Of a stretch of DNA of 64,000 bases, positions 7,822 to 16,091 are shown in pieces (the first letter of the stretch is position 1; every line of letters begins with the position of its first letter). The notes below the pieces were generated by a model. It was not told where the DNA came from and did no database searches. It saw only the letters and a program-made list of their open reading frames with translations. Source of the stretch: Chitinophagales bacterium (GTDB taxonomy: Bacteria > Bacteroidota > Bacteroidia > Chitinophagales > Chitinophagaceae); the NCBI GenBank assembly GCA_017303855.1, contig JAFLBL010000005.1:248001-312000 (forward strand), read 5' to 3'. The position numbers were made by a program, and so were the translations under genes.

Positions 7822-9093
7822 ATGCGTACATTTTACCTGCCCCTGCTTTTTCTTCTGAAATCGCTGCTTGATTTTACTCCCTGTACGGCCCAGGCCCCCA
7901 CAGCCGGTCTGCTGGCGTACTGGACAATGGACGGCAATTTCAATTGTAACAGCCCTGTGGTAATCACCGGGAGTAATAATGGGGCCACCGCCACTACAAA
8001 TAAAAGCGGACTGGCCAATACAGCCATGGCTTTTTTGAACCCGTCAACCAATTCTGCTCAGTATGGCAGCCACCCGATTACGTCGGGCCTGAATTTTTCA
8101 GGCACACAGAATTTCAGTTTCAGCTTTTCCGTATTCATTAATCCGGGTATCACGCACGCTTATGGTCTCTATGATAATAACCTGAATTATGGAGGGCCGG
8201 GGGTGTTCATATGGAATTCCAATGGCTTTATTCAGCTGCATTTTAATTACAAAAACCTGTCCCTTGGAAGTACCAATGGCGGATTGAATACCGGCAGCTG
8301 GCGGAGTATCACATGCACCAGGAATGCAGGTACACTCCGCATATATATTGACGGACTGCTAAATGCCTCTGGCGCGGAAGGGTCCAGTGCGGTCAACTAT
8401 TTATATCCTGGAAAATTCGGTACCCTCTGGTTCGACAGTCCGGGAACATATAATTATGCCGGGCATAATGGCAAAATGGATGAGTTCAGAATATATAACC
8501 GGGCCTTAACGGTACAGGAAATCGGGCAGATTGCCGCCATCACCCTGCCGTTAAAGCTGGGTGATTTCTCGGCCAGCACCACTGCACAGGGAATTGACCT
8601 GAACTGGGAAACCCTTTCCGAACACAACAGCTCTCATTTTGATGTGGAAAAAAGCACGGATGGCATTCACTTTTTAAAAATCGGTGAACAAAAAGCCGCC
8701 GGATCGGCCAATCAGAAAACCCGCTATCACTTTACCGATGGTCAGCCTACCGGAAAAACTCTTTTTTACCGGTTGCGGATGGCAGATCTGGATCAGACTT
8801 TCACCTACAGCCGTATAATAACGGTGAATACAACATTTGAAAAAACCGCGCTGCGGCTTTCTCCCAACCCGGCCCGCGATGTAATCCAGGCCCAATACCA
8901 GGTGCTGCGGGCGGAAAATGTACAGTTGCTGATCACCAATGCAGCCGGACGGATCGTTTTTCGGTCAAACAAATCACTGCAACAAGGCTCCCATACTTTC
9001 AGCCTGCCTTTGCTCACTTATGCACCAGGCTATTACCAGCTGAGCATCATTTCTGAAACGGGAAGAATCAGCAGCGGATTTATTAAAGAGTAA
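7822..9093 (+). CDS. Secreted LamG-domain protein with T9SS sorting domain
   Basis: A 423-residue exported protein. A signal peptide ends near TAQAPTAG. Residues about 30-240 form a LamG/concanavalin-like jelly roll (GLLAYWTMDGNF, GKMDEFRIYNRALT). A linker with a fibronectin-like part follows (LNWETLSEHNSSHFDVEKS). The C-terminal 75 residues are a type A type IX sorting domain (LRLSPNPARDV, ending SGFIKE). It is expected to be released or surface-anchored through the T9SS. Ligand unknown, probably carbohydrate. A strong terminator follows. Confidence 0.88.
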   Translation: MRTFYLPLLFLLKSLLDFTPCTAQAPTAGLLAYWTMDGNFNCNSPVVITGSNNGATATTNKSGLANTAMAFLNPSTNSAQYGSHPITSGLNFSGTQNFSFSFSVFINPGITHAYGLYDNNLNYGGPGVFIWNSNGFIQLHFNYKNLSLGSTNGGLNTGSWRSITCTRNAGTLRIYIDGLLNASGAEGSSAVNYLYPGKFGTLWFDSPGTYNYAGHNGKMDEFRIYNRALTVQEIGQIAAITLPLKLGDFSASTTAQGIDLNWETLSEHNSSHFDVEKSTDGIHFLKIGEQKAAGSANQKTRYHFTDGQPTGKTLFYRLRMADLDQTFTYSRIITVNTTFEKTALRLSPNPARDVIQAQYQVLRAENVQLLITNAAGRIVFRSNKSLQQGSHTFSLPLLTYAPGYYQLSIISETGRISSGFIKE

Positions 9094-9121
9094 AAAAGGA
9101 AGACCATTACCATTAAACAGG

Positions 9122-9149
9122 AACAGCCCCGGAGCGGGCTGTTTTTTAT
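9122..9149 (+). terminator. Rho-independent terminator after the LamG/T9SS gene
   Basis: AACAGCCC and GGGCTGTT pair around the loop CGGAGC and are followed by TTTTTATT. The remaining 200 bases up to 9356 hold only the presumed promoter region of the DUF5916 gene. Confidence 0.9.
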
Positions 9150-9355
9150 TGTATCCGCCCCTGTTTTAGCCAATAAAAAGTTAACAGCCTTGTTTTTTGA
9201 CCATTCGTCGTTTCATTCATACCGGCCAGATAAATACAGCTTTAGCCGCGTTCATCCCACTTTATTTTTACTGTACGAAGCATTTAGTAGATCAGCTGTT
9301 GGTCCGTAACATTTACCCGGACTGTCACGTTTTACTATTTGTATAAAGTATAGCC

Positions 9356-11827
9356 ATGAATTTCAAAACCAACATCATTTTAATGGCTGTTATACTCCTG
9401 TGTGTAACAGCTGGTGCACAGTCACCTGCCCCGCTGCAATTACCCGCCACAAGAACCACGCTGCCTATTAAGGTTGACGGGCTTTTAACCGATTCTGCCT
9501 GGAAAACCGCTCCCATGATGGGAAATCTGATTGAATTCCGGCCGACCGTCGGGGCCAGGGAACAATTTGAAAACCGCACGGAAACCTGGTTGCTGTACAG
9601 TGATGAGGGCATTTATTTCGGGGGATATTGTCATGAAAGAACCCGGGACAGTATTGCCACTGAACTTTCCGGCCGTGACGGATTCGGCACCAACGATTAT
9701 GTCGGTATTATTTTCGATACCTATCATGACAAGATAAACGGGTTTGAATATTTTGTAACCCCTTTGAATGAACAATGGGACGCGAAAATGTCGCCGGGTG
9801 ATAATGATAACGGCGGCGAGGATTTCGGATGGAATGCGGTATGGGAAAGCGGGGCCGTAATACATACCGATGGCTGGAGTTTTGAAATGTTCATCCCCTT
9901 TTCCGCCATCCGTTTCAGTAAAAAGGAAGTACAGAACTGGGGACTTAACATCACCCGCCGCCGCCGTAAAACGGAACAACAATATACATGGAACCCGATC
10001 AATCCGAATGTGAACGGCTTTCTGACTCAGGAAGGCATCTGGGCCGGTATTACGAATATCAAACCCCCGATGCGGTTACAGTTCTCCCCTTATCTCTCTA
10101 CCTATGTAAACCATTTTCCGCAACAGTCAGCGGGCGTTAAAGACTGGACATCTTCCCTGAATGGCGGTATGGATGTTAAATATGGCATCAACCAGGCATT
10201 TACACTCGATGCTACCGTAGTGCCCGATTTCGGACAGGTACAGAGCGACAACCGGGTACTGAATCTTACTCCGTTTGAAGTACGCTACCAGGAGAACCGG
10301 CCCTTTTTTACAGAAGGAACGGAACTGTTTAATAAAAGCGGATTATTCTATCCCCGCCGGATTGGCATAGACCCGGTACTTACCCATTCTGTGGATGAAT
10401 ACACCGGAGGCAATGACCGTATTATAAAAAATCCGGTGGAATCGAAACTGATCAATGCCACCAAAATATCCGGCCGGACTTCCCGCGGCCTGGGGATCGG
10501 CGTACTGAATGCAGTGACCAATAACCGGTATGCGATACTGGAAGACATGACCGATCTGAAACAACGGAATGTACTGATTGACCCGCTGACCAATTATAAT
10601 ATCATGGTGCTGGACCAATCGTTAAAACATAATTCCAGTATCACGTTTACCAATATGAATGTATGGCGCAGCGGGGCTGAATACGATGCCAATGTAAGTG
10701 CCGCCCAGTTCAGTCTGTACGATAAAAAGAATACCTGGAACCTGAGCGGCAAAGTGGCCATGAGTATGCTGTCCGGAAAAAACATCAGTAAAGACCAGCA
10801 AAACGGATATGGTCACAGTTTTTCATTTGGCAAATCAAGCGGCCGGTTTACATTCAATGTAAAACAGGATCTGATCAATCAGCGATTCCGGGGAAATGAC
10901 CTCGGCTATTTTACCACCACCAACCTGATAGACCATAATGTATACATGGGCTACAACTGGATTAAGCCCACCCGCTGGTATAACCGGATGTATTATAATT
11001 TCAACTTTTATCATTCCTACCGCCTGGTCAATCCGGCCGGCTTCCAGGGTATAAATGTGAACATGAATATAAACGGGCAGTTGAAAAATCTCTGGTATGT
11101 TGGCGCCCTTGTCGGCTATGAGCCGGAAGGCAATAATTATTATGAACCCCGTGTGGAAGGACGGTATTTCCGCGGCTGGTCCAATTACTTTTACTCGGCC
11201 TGGTTCCAGACCAATGATGCTAAAAAATACAGTTTCTCTTTTAACGGGATGATCATCGACCGGTCCCTGTTCAACAGCAAACGTTATTCCTTTGAATTTG
11301 AAAACCGGTACCGGTTCAACAATAAACTCACCATTGCACATTCCCTGTCGCTCAACCCGCAGAAACGGAATACAGGATTTGCTGACTTCGACAATGATAA
11401 AATCATTTTTGGTCGCAGGGACCTGCGAACGGTCAACAATGTGATCGGGATTAAATACTCTTTCAACAGCAAAATGAATATCAATACCCGTATCCGCCAC
11501 TACTGGAGCCAGGTGCATTATGACCAGTATTTCACCCTGCGGGGCGATGGTTCACTGGCCCGGAACAACACGTACACGGGAAACGCCGACTATAATATCA
11601 ATTTCTTTAATGTGGATATGGTGTATACCTGGCAGTTTGCCCCGGGCAGTTTTATCAATATCGTCTGGAAAAATGCGGCGGTAAACGGCAACCAGGAAAT
11701 CCATGGCGATTACTTCAAAAATGTGCAACGTACCATGCAGGCAGACGACAACAACAACCTTTCCCTGAAAGTGATTTATTTTCTGGATTACCTGCAGTTG
11801 AAGAAAAAGAAGAAAAAGAATGCATAG
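9356..11827 (+). CDS. DUF5916 outer-membrane protein with CBM9-like N-terminal domain
   Basis: An 823-residue exported protein with a signal peptide ending near TAGAQS. Residues about 35-230 resemble carbohydrate-binding family 9 (IKVDGLLTDSAW, WLLYSDEGIYFG, GWSFEMFIPFSAIRF). The remainder is aromatic-rich beta structure typical of the DUF5916 barrel (RPFFTEGTELF, FYPRRIG). Such proteins are common in Bacteroidota and of unknown function. The extreme C-terminus is a lysine run (KKKKKKNA). It is flanked by terminator and repeat elements, so it is probably a single-gene transcript. Confidence 0.85.
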   Translation: MNFKTNIILMAVILLCVTAGAQSPAPLQLPATRTTLPIKVDGLLTDSAWKTAPMMGNLIEFRPTVGAREQFENRTETWLLYSDEGIYFGGYCHERTRDSIATELSGRDGFGTNDYVGIIFDTYHDKINGFEYFVTPLNEQWDAKMSPGDNDNGGEDFGWNAVWESGAVIHTDGWSFEMFIPFSAIRFSKKEVQNWGLNITRRRRKTEQQYTWNPINPNVNGFLTQEGIWAGITNIKPPMRLQFSPYLSTYVNHFPQQSAGVKDWTSSLNGGMDVKYGINQAFTLDATVVPDFGQVQSDNRVLNLTPFEVRYQENRPFFTEGTELFNKSGLFYPRRIGIDPVLTHSVDEYTGGNDRIIKNPVESKLINATKISGRTSRGLGIGVLNAVTNNRYAILEDMTDLKQRNVLIDPLTNYNIMVLDQSLKHNSSITFTNMNVWRSGAEYDANVSAAQFSLYDKKNTWNLSGKVAMSMLSGKNISKDQQNGYGHSFSFGKSSGRFTFNVKQDLINQRFRGNDLGYFTTTNLIDHNVYMGYNWIKPTRWYNRMYYNFNFYHSYRLVNPAGFQGINVNMNINGQLKNLWYVGALVGYEPEGNNYYEPRVEGRYFRGWSNYFYSAWFQTNDAKKYSFSFNGMIIDRSLFNSKRYSFEFENRYRFNNKLTIAHSLSLNPQKRNTGFADFDNDKIIFGRRDLRTVNNVIGIKYSFNSKMNINTRIRHYWSQVHYDQYFTLRGDGSLARNNTYTGNADYNINFFNVDMVYTWQFAPGSFINIVWKNAAVNGNQEIHGDYFKNVQRTMQADDNNNLSLKVIYFLDYLQLKKKKKKNA

Positions 11828-11832
11828 TATGT

Positions 11833-11880
11833 TTCGGCAAGCTCACCCTTCGGCAAGCGCGCCCTTCGGCAAGCTCAGGG
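11833..11880. repeat. Three tandem 16-base repeats
   Basis: TTCGGCAAGCTCACCC, TTCGGCAAGCGCGCCC and TTCGGCAAGCTCAGGG stand directly side by side, five bases after the DUF5916 stop codon. Such GGCAAGCTCA-type tracts are, to my recollection, dispersed in Bacteroidota intergenic regions. They lie between two converging genes. Confidence 0.85.
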
Positions 11881-11890
11881 TGACAGTACG

Positions 11891-11921
11891 TTGTCATGGC
11901 GAGCTTATCGAACCATGACAA
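11891..11921. repeat. Inverted repeat TTGTCATGG/CCATGACAA
   Basis: Perfect 9-base arms (11891-11899 and 11913-11921) around a 13-base loop, 6 bases before the stop codon of the converging acyltransferase gene. It may act as a bidirectional transcript end, but it has no T run. It looks like part of the same mobile or REP-like repeat family as the preceding 16-mers. Confidence 0.8.
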
Positions 11922-11927
11922 ATGCGG

Positions 11928-12806
11928 CTACTTCAATACCGGTCCGTATTCGGGTTTCCATTCGTATTTCCAGCGACGGTGGCTCCATAAATAATTGGCC
12001 GGATCCCGGCGGATAATCCGTTCCACTTCATCGCGGTAAAGGGTGATCAGTTCCTGTTCAGTATGTTCCGCCGCGTGTTCAGTGATGAGTGTACAATCAA
12101 AATGGAAATGCCCCCGTTTCATCCGGCGGAAACCCACCATCACAATGGCCGTATTGTTTTTTATAGCCGCTTTCGCAGGACCGGGAATAAAAGGTGCCGG
12201 TTTCCCAAAAAAGTTTAACCAGTACGCGTTGGCCGGATGCCCCGGATTCTGATCAGCCGCCAGGGCCAGTACGTATTGGGTATCAAAAATCCGGTGCGAT
12301 TCTTCTTTAAACGCCGTGGCCGATATCAGCACCGTGCCGTGTCGTTTCCTGAACCGGTAAAATATCCGGTCCAGCACTTTATTCTTTATCGGCATATACA
12401 CGCCCACAAATGGTGCATTTAATTTTAAGGGATACAGCACATTGGCATATTCCCAGTTAAACTGGTGACAAGCCATCGCATGTACATTATACCCTTTAGC
12501 CAGTAACGCGTTAACCAGTTCCACATCCGCTGTACAACGTTTGAAAGCGCGGGCGGGACGAAGGGAAATAAATTTTATGGATTCAATAAATGTATCGATC
12601 AGGTTGTGATAAAAACGCTTTCCCGTTTCGTAGCGCTCTTTTTCAGACATTTCCGGAAAAGCGATTGCCAGGTTGCCGAATACCACTTCCCTCCGGTATT
12701 TAAATCCGTGAAAGACCAATATGAAAATACCGTCTGCGAAAAAATACAATACCCTGAAGGGCAACAGGGAAACCATGTACAGAAGCGGGTAGACGATATA
12801 ATACAT
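11928..12806 (-). CDS. LpxL/HtrB-type lipid A acyltransferase (copy 1)
   Basis: A 292-residue inner-membrane acyltransferase with an N-terminal membrane segment. It has the catalytic H-x4-E motif (HQFNWE near residue 113), the AADQNPG segment, and the C-terminal YLWSHRRWKYEW typical of the LpxL/LpxM family. Expected to add a secondary acyl chain to lipid A or act on a related lipid. It lies 24 bases after a paralogue of similar length and motif order, evidently a tandem duplication. Confidence 0.88.
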   Translation of the reverse strand: MYYIVYPLLYMVSLLPFRVLYFFADGIFILVFHGFKYRREVVFGNLAIAFPEMSEKERYETGKRFYHNLIDTFIESIKFISLRPARAFKRCTADVELVNALLAKGYNVHAMACHQFNWEYANVLYPLKLNAPFVGVYMPIKNKVLDRIFYRFRKRHGTVLISATAFKEESHRIFDTQYVLALAADQNPGHPANAYWLNFFGKPAPFIPGPAKAAIKNNTAIVMVGFRRMKRGHFHFDCTLITEHAAEHTEQELITLYRDEVERIIRRDPANYLWSHRRWKYEWKPEYGPVLK

Positions 12807-12830
12807 ATAGTCTACAATATCGGGAGATTT

Positions 12831-13733
12831 TCAGGAAACAGGCGCTTCTTTTTTGTCCACCCATTGTTTTATATAGGCCGGGTCCCATTTGAGTTTCCAG
12901 CGGCGGTGACTCCAGAGATACAGTTCAGGTGCGGCCGCAATATTTTTTTGCAAATGCTCCACATAGCGACGGATCAGTTCTCCATCCGGCAATGCGGCCG
13001 GATCATCGGCCAGCAGAAAGTAGTCAAAATGATAATGACCCCGGCGCGGGCGGGTGGTAGTCATCATCACCACGGGTACCTGTTGAATACGGGCGAATTT
13101 TTCCGGGCCCTTGACAAAAGCGGCCGGTTGCTGCATAAAGTATAACCAGTAGGCATCTGCCCCGTTGGGCGGACTCTGGTCTGCACCAAGGGCCAGTAAA
13201 TGCTGTTTTCTTCGCCAGGGAATAATGGCTTTGGCCATCTGGGTAGCCGGTAATAACGGATTACCCCAGCGGCCCCGGATATACATCAGTAAGCGGTCGG
13301 CTACCTGGCTGCTTTGCGGCAGATAAACAGTAAGAAAAGTATAGGGTTGCTGAATGCCGGTGTACAGGGTCATGATTTCCCAGTTAAAAAAATGCCCCAG
13401 GTTTACCTGTACCGATTTCCCGGTCTGATGTAACTGAGTAAACACATCATGGTTACCACTGATCCGTTTGCGCAGGGATTTTTTACTGATTGATAACAGT
13501 TTTATAGTCTCGATCCAGTTATCAATAAAATTGCGGTAAAACCGGCGGGCAATCAGGCGGCGTTCTTTCTCCGTTTTATCCGGAAAACTATTGCGCAGAT
13601 TATCCATCACTACTTCTTTGCGGTAGCCGGCCACAAAATAAATGAGTACAAACAAAACATCAGCTATTCCGTACAGGATAAAAAACGGAAGCAGAGACAC
13701 CAGGTATAATAAGCCGAAGAGAATATAATACAT
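12831..13733 (-). CDS. LpxL/HtrB-type lipid A acyltransferase (copy 2)
   Basis: A 300-residue paralogue of the next gene, with the same features: N-terminal hydrophobic segment, FPDKTEKERRLIARRFYRN, catalytic HFFNWE near residue 118, GADQSPP and YLWSHRRWKLKW. Bacteria with two secondary acyl chains often have two such enzymes with different acceptor positions or chain lengths; which copy does what cannot be told here. A TAnnTTTG box lies 7 bases upstream of the ATG. Confidence 0.88.
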   Translation of the reverse strand: MYYILFGLLYLVSLLPFFILYGIADVLFVLIYFVAGYRKEVVMDNLRNSFPDKTEKERRLIARRFYRNFIDNWIETIKLLSISKKSLRKRISGNHDVFTQLHQTGKSVQVNLGHFFNWEIMTLYTGIQQPYTFLTVYLPQSSQVADRLLMYIRGRWGNPLLPATQMAKAIIPWRRKQHLLALGADQSPPNGADAYWLYFMQQPAAFVKGPEKFARIQQVPVVMMTTTRPRRGHYHFDYFLLADDPAALPDGELIRRYVEHLQKNIAAAPELYLWSHRRWKLKWDPAYIKQWVDKKEAPVS

Positions 13734-13740
13734 TGCGCCG

Positions 13741-13748
13741 CAAAGATA
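13741..13748 (-). promoter_or_regulatory. -7 element TATCTTTG for the acyltransferase pair
   Basis: On the reverse strand TATCTTTG matches TAnnTTTG and ends 7 bases before the ATG at 13733, implying a very short or absent leader. The same octamer with the following C precedes nadB. Confidence 0.45.
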
Positions 13749-13783
13749 CTACAGATGTGTGGCCCGCCGGAAATTGTACGTTT

Positions 13784-15385
13784 TTATAATACAATATTCT
13801 GTACGAGTACGCTCTTTTCAGGATAATCGGTATTGAAGTGCAGGCCACGGCTTTCTTTCCGGAAGCTGGCGCCTTTTACAATCAGGTAACCCACGGAGAT
13901 CATATTGCGGAGTTCCAGCAGCTGGGGTGATAAAGAGCTGCTTTGATACAGGTCCTCCGTTTCCACCCAGAGCAGATCCAGCCGACGCATAGCCCGTTGC
14001 AGACGGATGTCGTTCCGTACAATACCCACATAATCACTCATGACCTGCTGCAGTTCTTTCAGGCTTTGTGTAATCAGGATCATTTCACGTGGTTCGCTGG
14101 TCCCTTCCGCATTCCAGTCAGGCACGGCTTCATTCAGTTCAATCAGTTTGATTTTTTCCGTTGCATCCAGAAAACAGCGGTGGGCAAAAACCATGGCTTC
14201 AAGCAGTGAGTTACTGGCCAGCCGGTTGGCACCGTGCAGTCCGGTACTGGCGCACTCACCCGCGGCATACAGATTGTTGATGGAGCTGCGGCCCCATTCA
14301 TCCGTCTTAATACCTCCGCAACTGTAATGCGCGGCCGGGGCCACCGGTATCATATCTTTTGTGATATCAATACCAATGGACATACATTTTTCGTAAATAT
14401 TCGGGAAGTGCTCCGTGAATTTTTCTTTGGTAAAATGACGGCAGTCCAGCCACACATGTTCAATACCCGATTTTTTCATCTCACTGTCTATCGCTCTCGC
14501 CACTATATCCCGGGGTGCCAGATCCTTGCGGGGATCATAACGCTCCATAAAGGCTTCGCCCTTTTTATTGCGCAGGATACCGCCATCTCCCCGTACAGCT
14601 TCGGTAATCAGGAAGGCCTGTCCGCGTACACCCGGCTCATATAAAGCGGTAGGATGAAACTGGATAAACTCCATATTCTCAATCCGTCCCTTGGCCCGGT
14701 ACACCATTGCCACTCCGTCACCCGTGGCAATAGACGGGTTGGTAGTGGTACGGTACACCTGTCCGTTGCCCCCGCTGGCAAGCAATGTAATCTTGGCCAG
14801 GATTTTTTCGATCCGGTTGGTTTCCAGATTCAGCACATACACGCCGTAACATTCAATATCAGGAGTGGATTTGGTGATCAGGTAACCCATATGGTGCTGG
14901 GTAATGATATCAATCACAAAACAATGATTGACGAATTCAATATTTTTCTGACGGGCCACGGCATCCAGTAATGCCCGCTCCATTTCCTTACCGGTTACAT
15001 CCTTATGGTGCAGGATCCGGAATTCAGAATGCCCGCCTTCTTTTCCGCGTTTATAATCCCCATCCTCTTCTTTGTCAAACTGCGCCCCCCACTCAATAAT
15101 CTCCTCTACCCGTTCCGGTCCTTCCTTCACCACGATCTCCACCACTTTTTCATTGCAGATGCCATCGCCGGCAATCAGGGTATCCTCAATATGTTTGGCA
15201 TAACTGTCATTCTCCAGGTCATTCACCACGGCAATACCGCCCTGTGCATACTTGGTATTGGTTTCATCGGCGGTGGCCTTGGTCAATACAAGCACTTTCC
15301 GCTCCGGGAAGCGATTGGCCATTTTCAGCGCGTAAGTCAACCCCGCAATGCCTGAACCAATGACTAAAAAATCTGTTTTCTGCAT
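13784..15385 (-). CDS. nadB: L-aspartate oxidase
   Basis: A 533-residue flavoenzyme that oxidises L-aspartate to iminoaspartate in the first step of NAD synthesis. It has the N-terminal FAD loop VIGSGIAGLTYA, TKYAQGGIAVV, the FHPTALYEPG segment, and the flavin-contact motif HGANRLASNSLLEA; the order and length fit the succinate dehydrogenase/fumarate reductase flavoprotein family. The HPTALY and aspartate-oxidase-type C-terminus favour NadB over FrdA. No nadA or nadC is adjacent. Confidence 0.94.
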   Translation of the reverse strand: MQKTDFLVIGSGIAGLTYALKMANRFPERKVLVLTKATADETNTKYAQGGIAVVNDLENDSYAKHIEDTLIAGDGICNEKVVEIVVKEGPERVEEIIEWGAQFDKEEDGDYKRGKEGGHSEFRILHHKDVTGKEMERALLDAVARQKNIEFVNHCFVIDIITQHHMGYLITKSTPDIECYGVYVLNLETNRIEKILAKITLLASGGNGQVYRTTTNPSIATGDGVAMVYRAKGRIENMEFIQFHPTALYEPGVRGQAFLITEAVRGDGGILRNKKGEAFMERYDPRKDLAPRDIVARAIDSEMKKSGIEHVWLDCRHFTKEKFTEHFPNIYEKCMSIGIDITKDMIPVAPAAHYSCGGIKTDEWGRSSINNLYAAGECASTGLHGANRLASNSLLEAMVFAHRCFLDATEKIKLIELNEAVPDWNAEGTSEPREMILITQSLKELQQVMSDYVGIVRNDIRLQRAMRRLDLLWVETEDLYQSSSLSPQLLELRNMISVGYLIVKGASFRKESRGLHFNTDYPEKSVLVQNIVL

Positions 15386-15413
15386 ACACTTCCCCGATCA
15401 GGTGAATTATAAA

Positions 15414-16091
15414 TTATTTATTTCCCCGGCAAAGATACTCAATCGCTCCTTTTACCAGGTAAAACTGTGCGGCGCCATAGGTCAGCATTACGACAAGGCC
15501 GGCCGTACCGAAACTGATATAAAACTTATTTACCGCGAGCACTGAATCGGACAGCACAAAGAGAATGGCCCCACCCAGGGTCAGCCATCCGGCTTTTTGG
15601 TTTTTCAGCGCGGTAAGATGCATGGCCATCATCAGCATCATACAGATGATAACCCCGTAAATCCGAACAGGCAATTTAAAATTCCCCAGGTATGGGGAGA
15701 GCCAGCTGAGCAGTACACTGTAATAAATAACCACCACTAACAGGAACCACGCATTGCTCCTGATCTGTTCGCCTACCCGGATAAAATGAAAAAAGAGAAT
15801 ATAGAAAATATGAGCCAGCAAAAAAGAACTAAGCCCCAGTAAAAAGAAGAGTTCATTGTTTTCCTGAAACATCAGCAACACATCTCCTCCCCAGGAAAAA
15901 AACAGGGCCAGGACGATCCATTTTCTTAAAGGAGAAATAACCGCGCCAGCCGTCTGAAAAAAATACATACCCAGGAAGGGCACAATCAGGGGTTTACTGA
16001 TCCATTGCAGGAGTTCATTGTGCAATTGTATCCCGATGATATCAAGCAGTAATACGGCAATAAATGCGAAAAGCCAGATTTGTTTTTTCAT
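15414..16091 (-). CDS. YhhN/TMEM86-family membrane protein
   Basis: A 225-residue protein with about eight membrane helices. The DVLLMF and FVLSDSVLAVNKF motifs, with their intramembrane acidic residues, mark the YhhN family. Animal TMEM86B is a lysoplasmalogenase; the activity of bacterial members is mostly untested. Its ATG overlaps the ispG stop (ATGA at 16088-16091), so it is translationally coupled to ispG. Confidence 0.85.
   Translation of the reverse strand: MKKQIWLFAFIAVLLLDIIGIQLHNELLQWISKPLIVPFLGMYFFQTAGAVISPLRKWIVLALFFSWGGDVLLMFQENNELFFLLGLSSFLLAHIFYILFFHFIRVGEQIRSNAWFLLVVVIYYSVLLSWLSPYLGNFKLPVRIYGVIICMMLMMAMHLTALKNQKAGWLTLGGAILFVLSDSVLAVNKFYISFGTAGLVVMLTYGAAQFYLVKGAIEYLCRGNK
15430..15437 (-). 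promoter_or_regulatory. -7 element TATCTTTG for nadB
   Basis: Reverse-strand TATCTTTG, 44 bases upstream of the nadB ATG and inside the 3' end of the YhhN gene. It gives nadB its own promoter although it also follows the isoprenoid operon closely. Confidence 0.4.

Noticed and set aside
9094..9355. Small RNA or riboswitch between the T9SS gene and the DUF5916 gene
   Set aside because: Beyond the terminator no conserved-looking fold or motif was seen.
14234..14644. Forward frame of 136 residues inside nadB
   Set aside because: Antisense shadow of a strongly conserved enzyme; the many other long antisense frames (for example 44031-45224, 10835-11518, 56684-57253) were rejected for the same reason.
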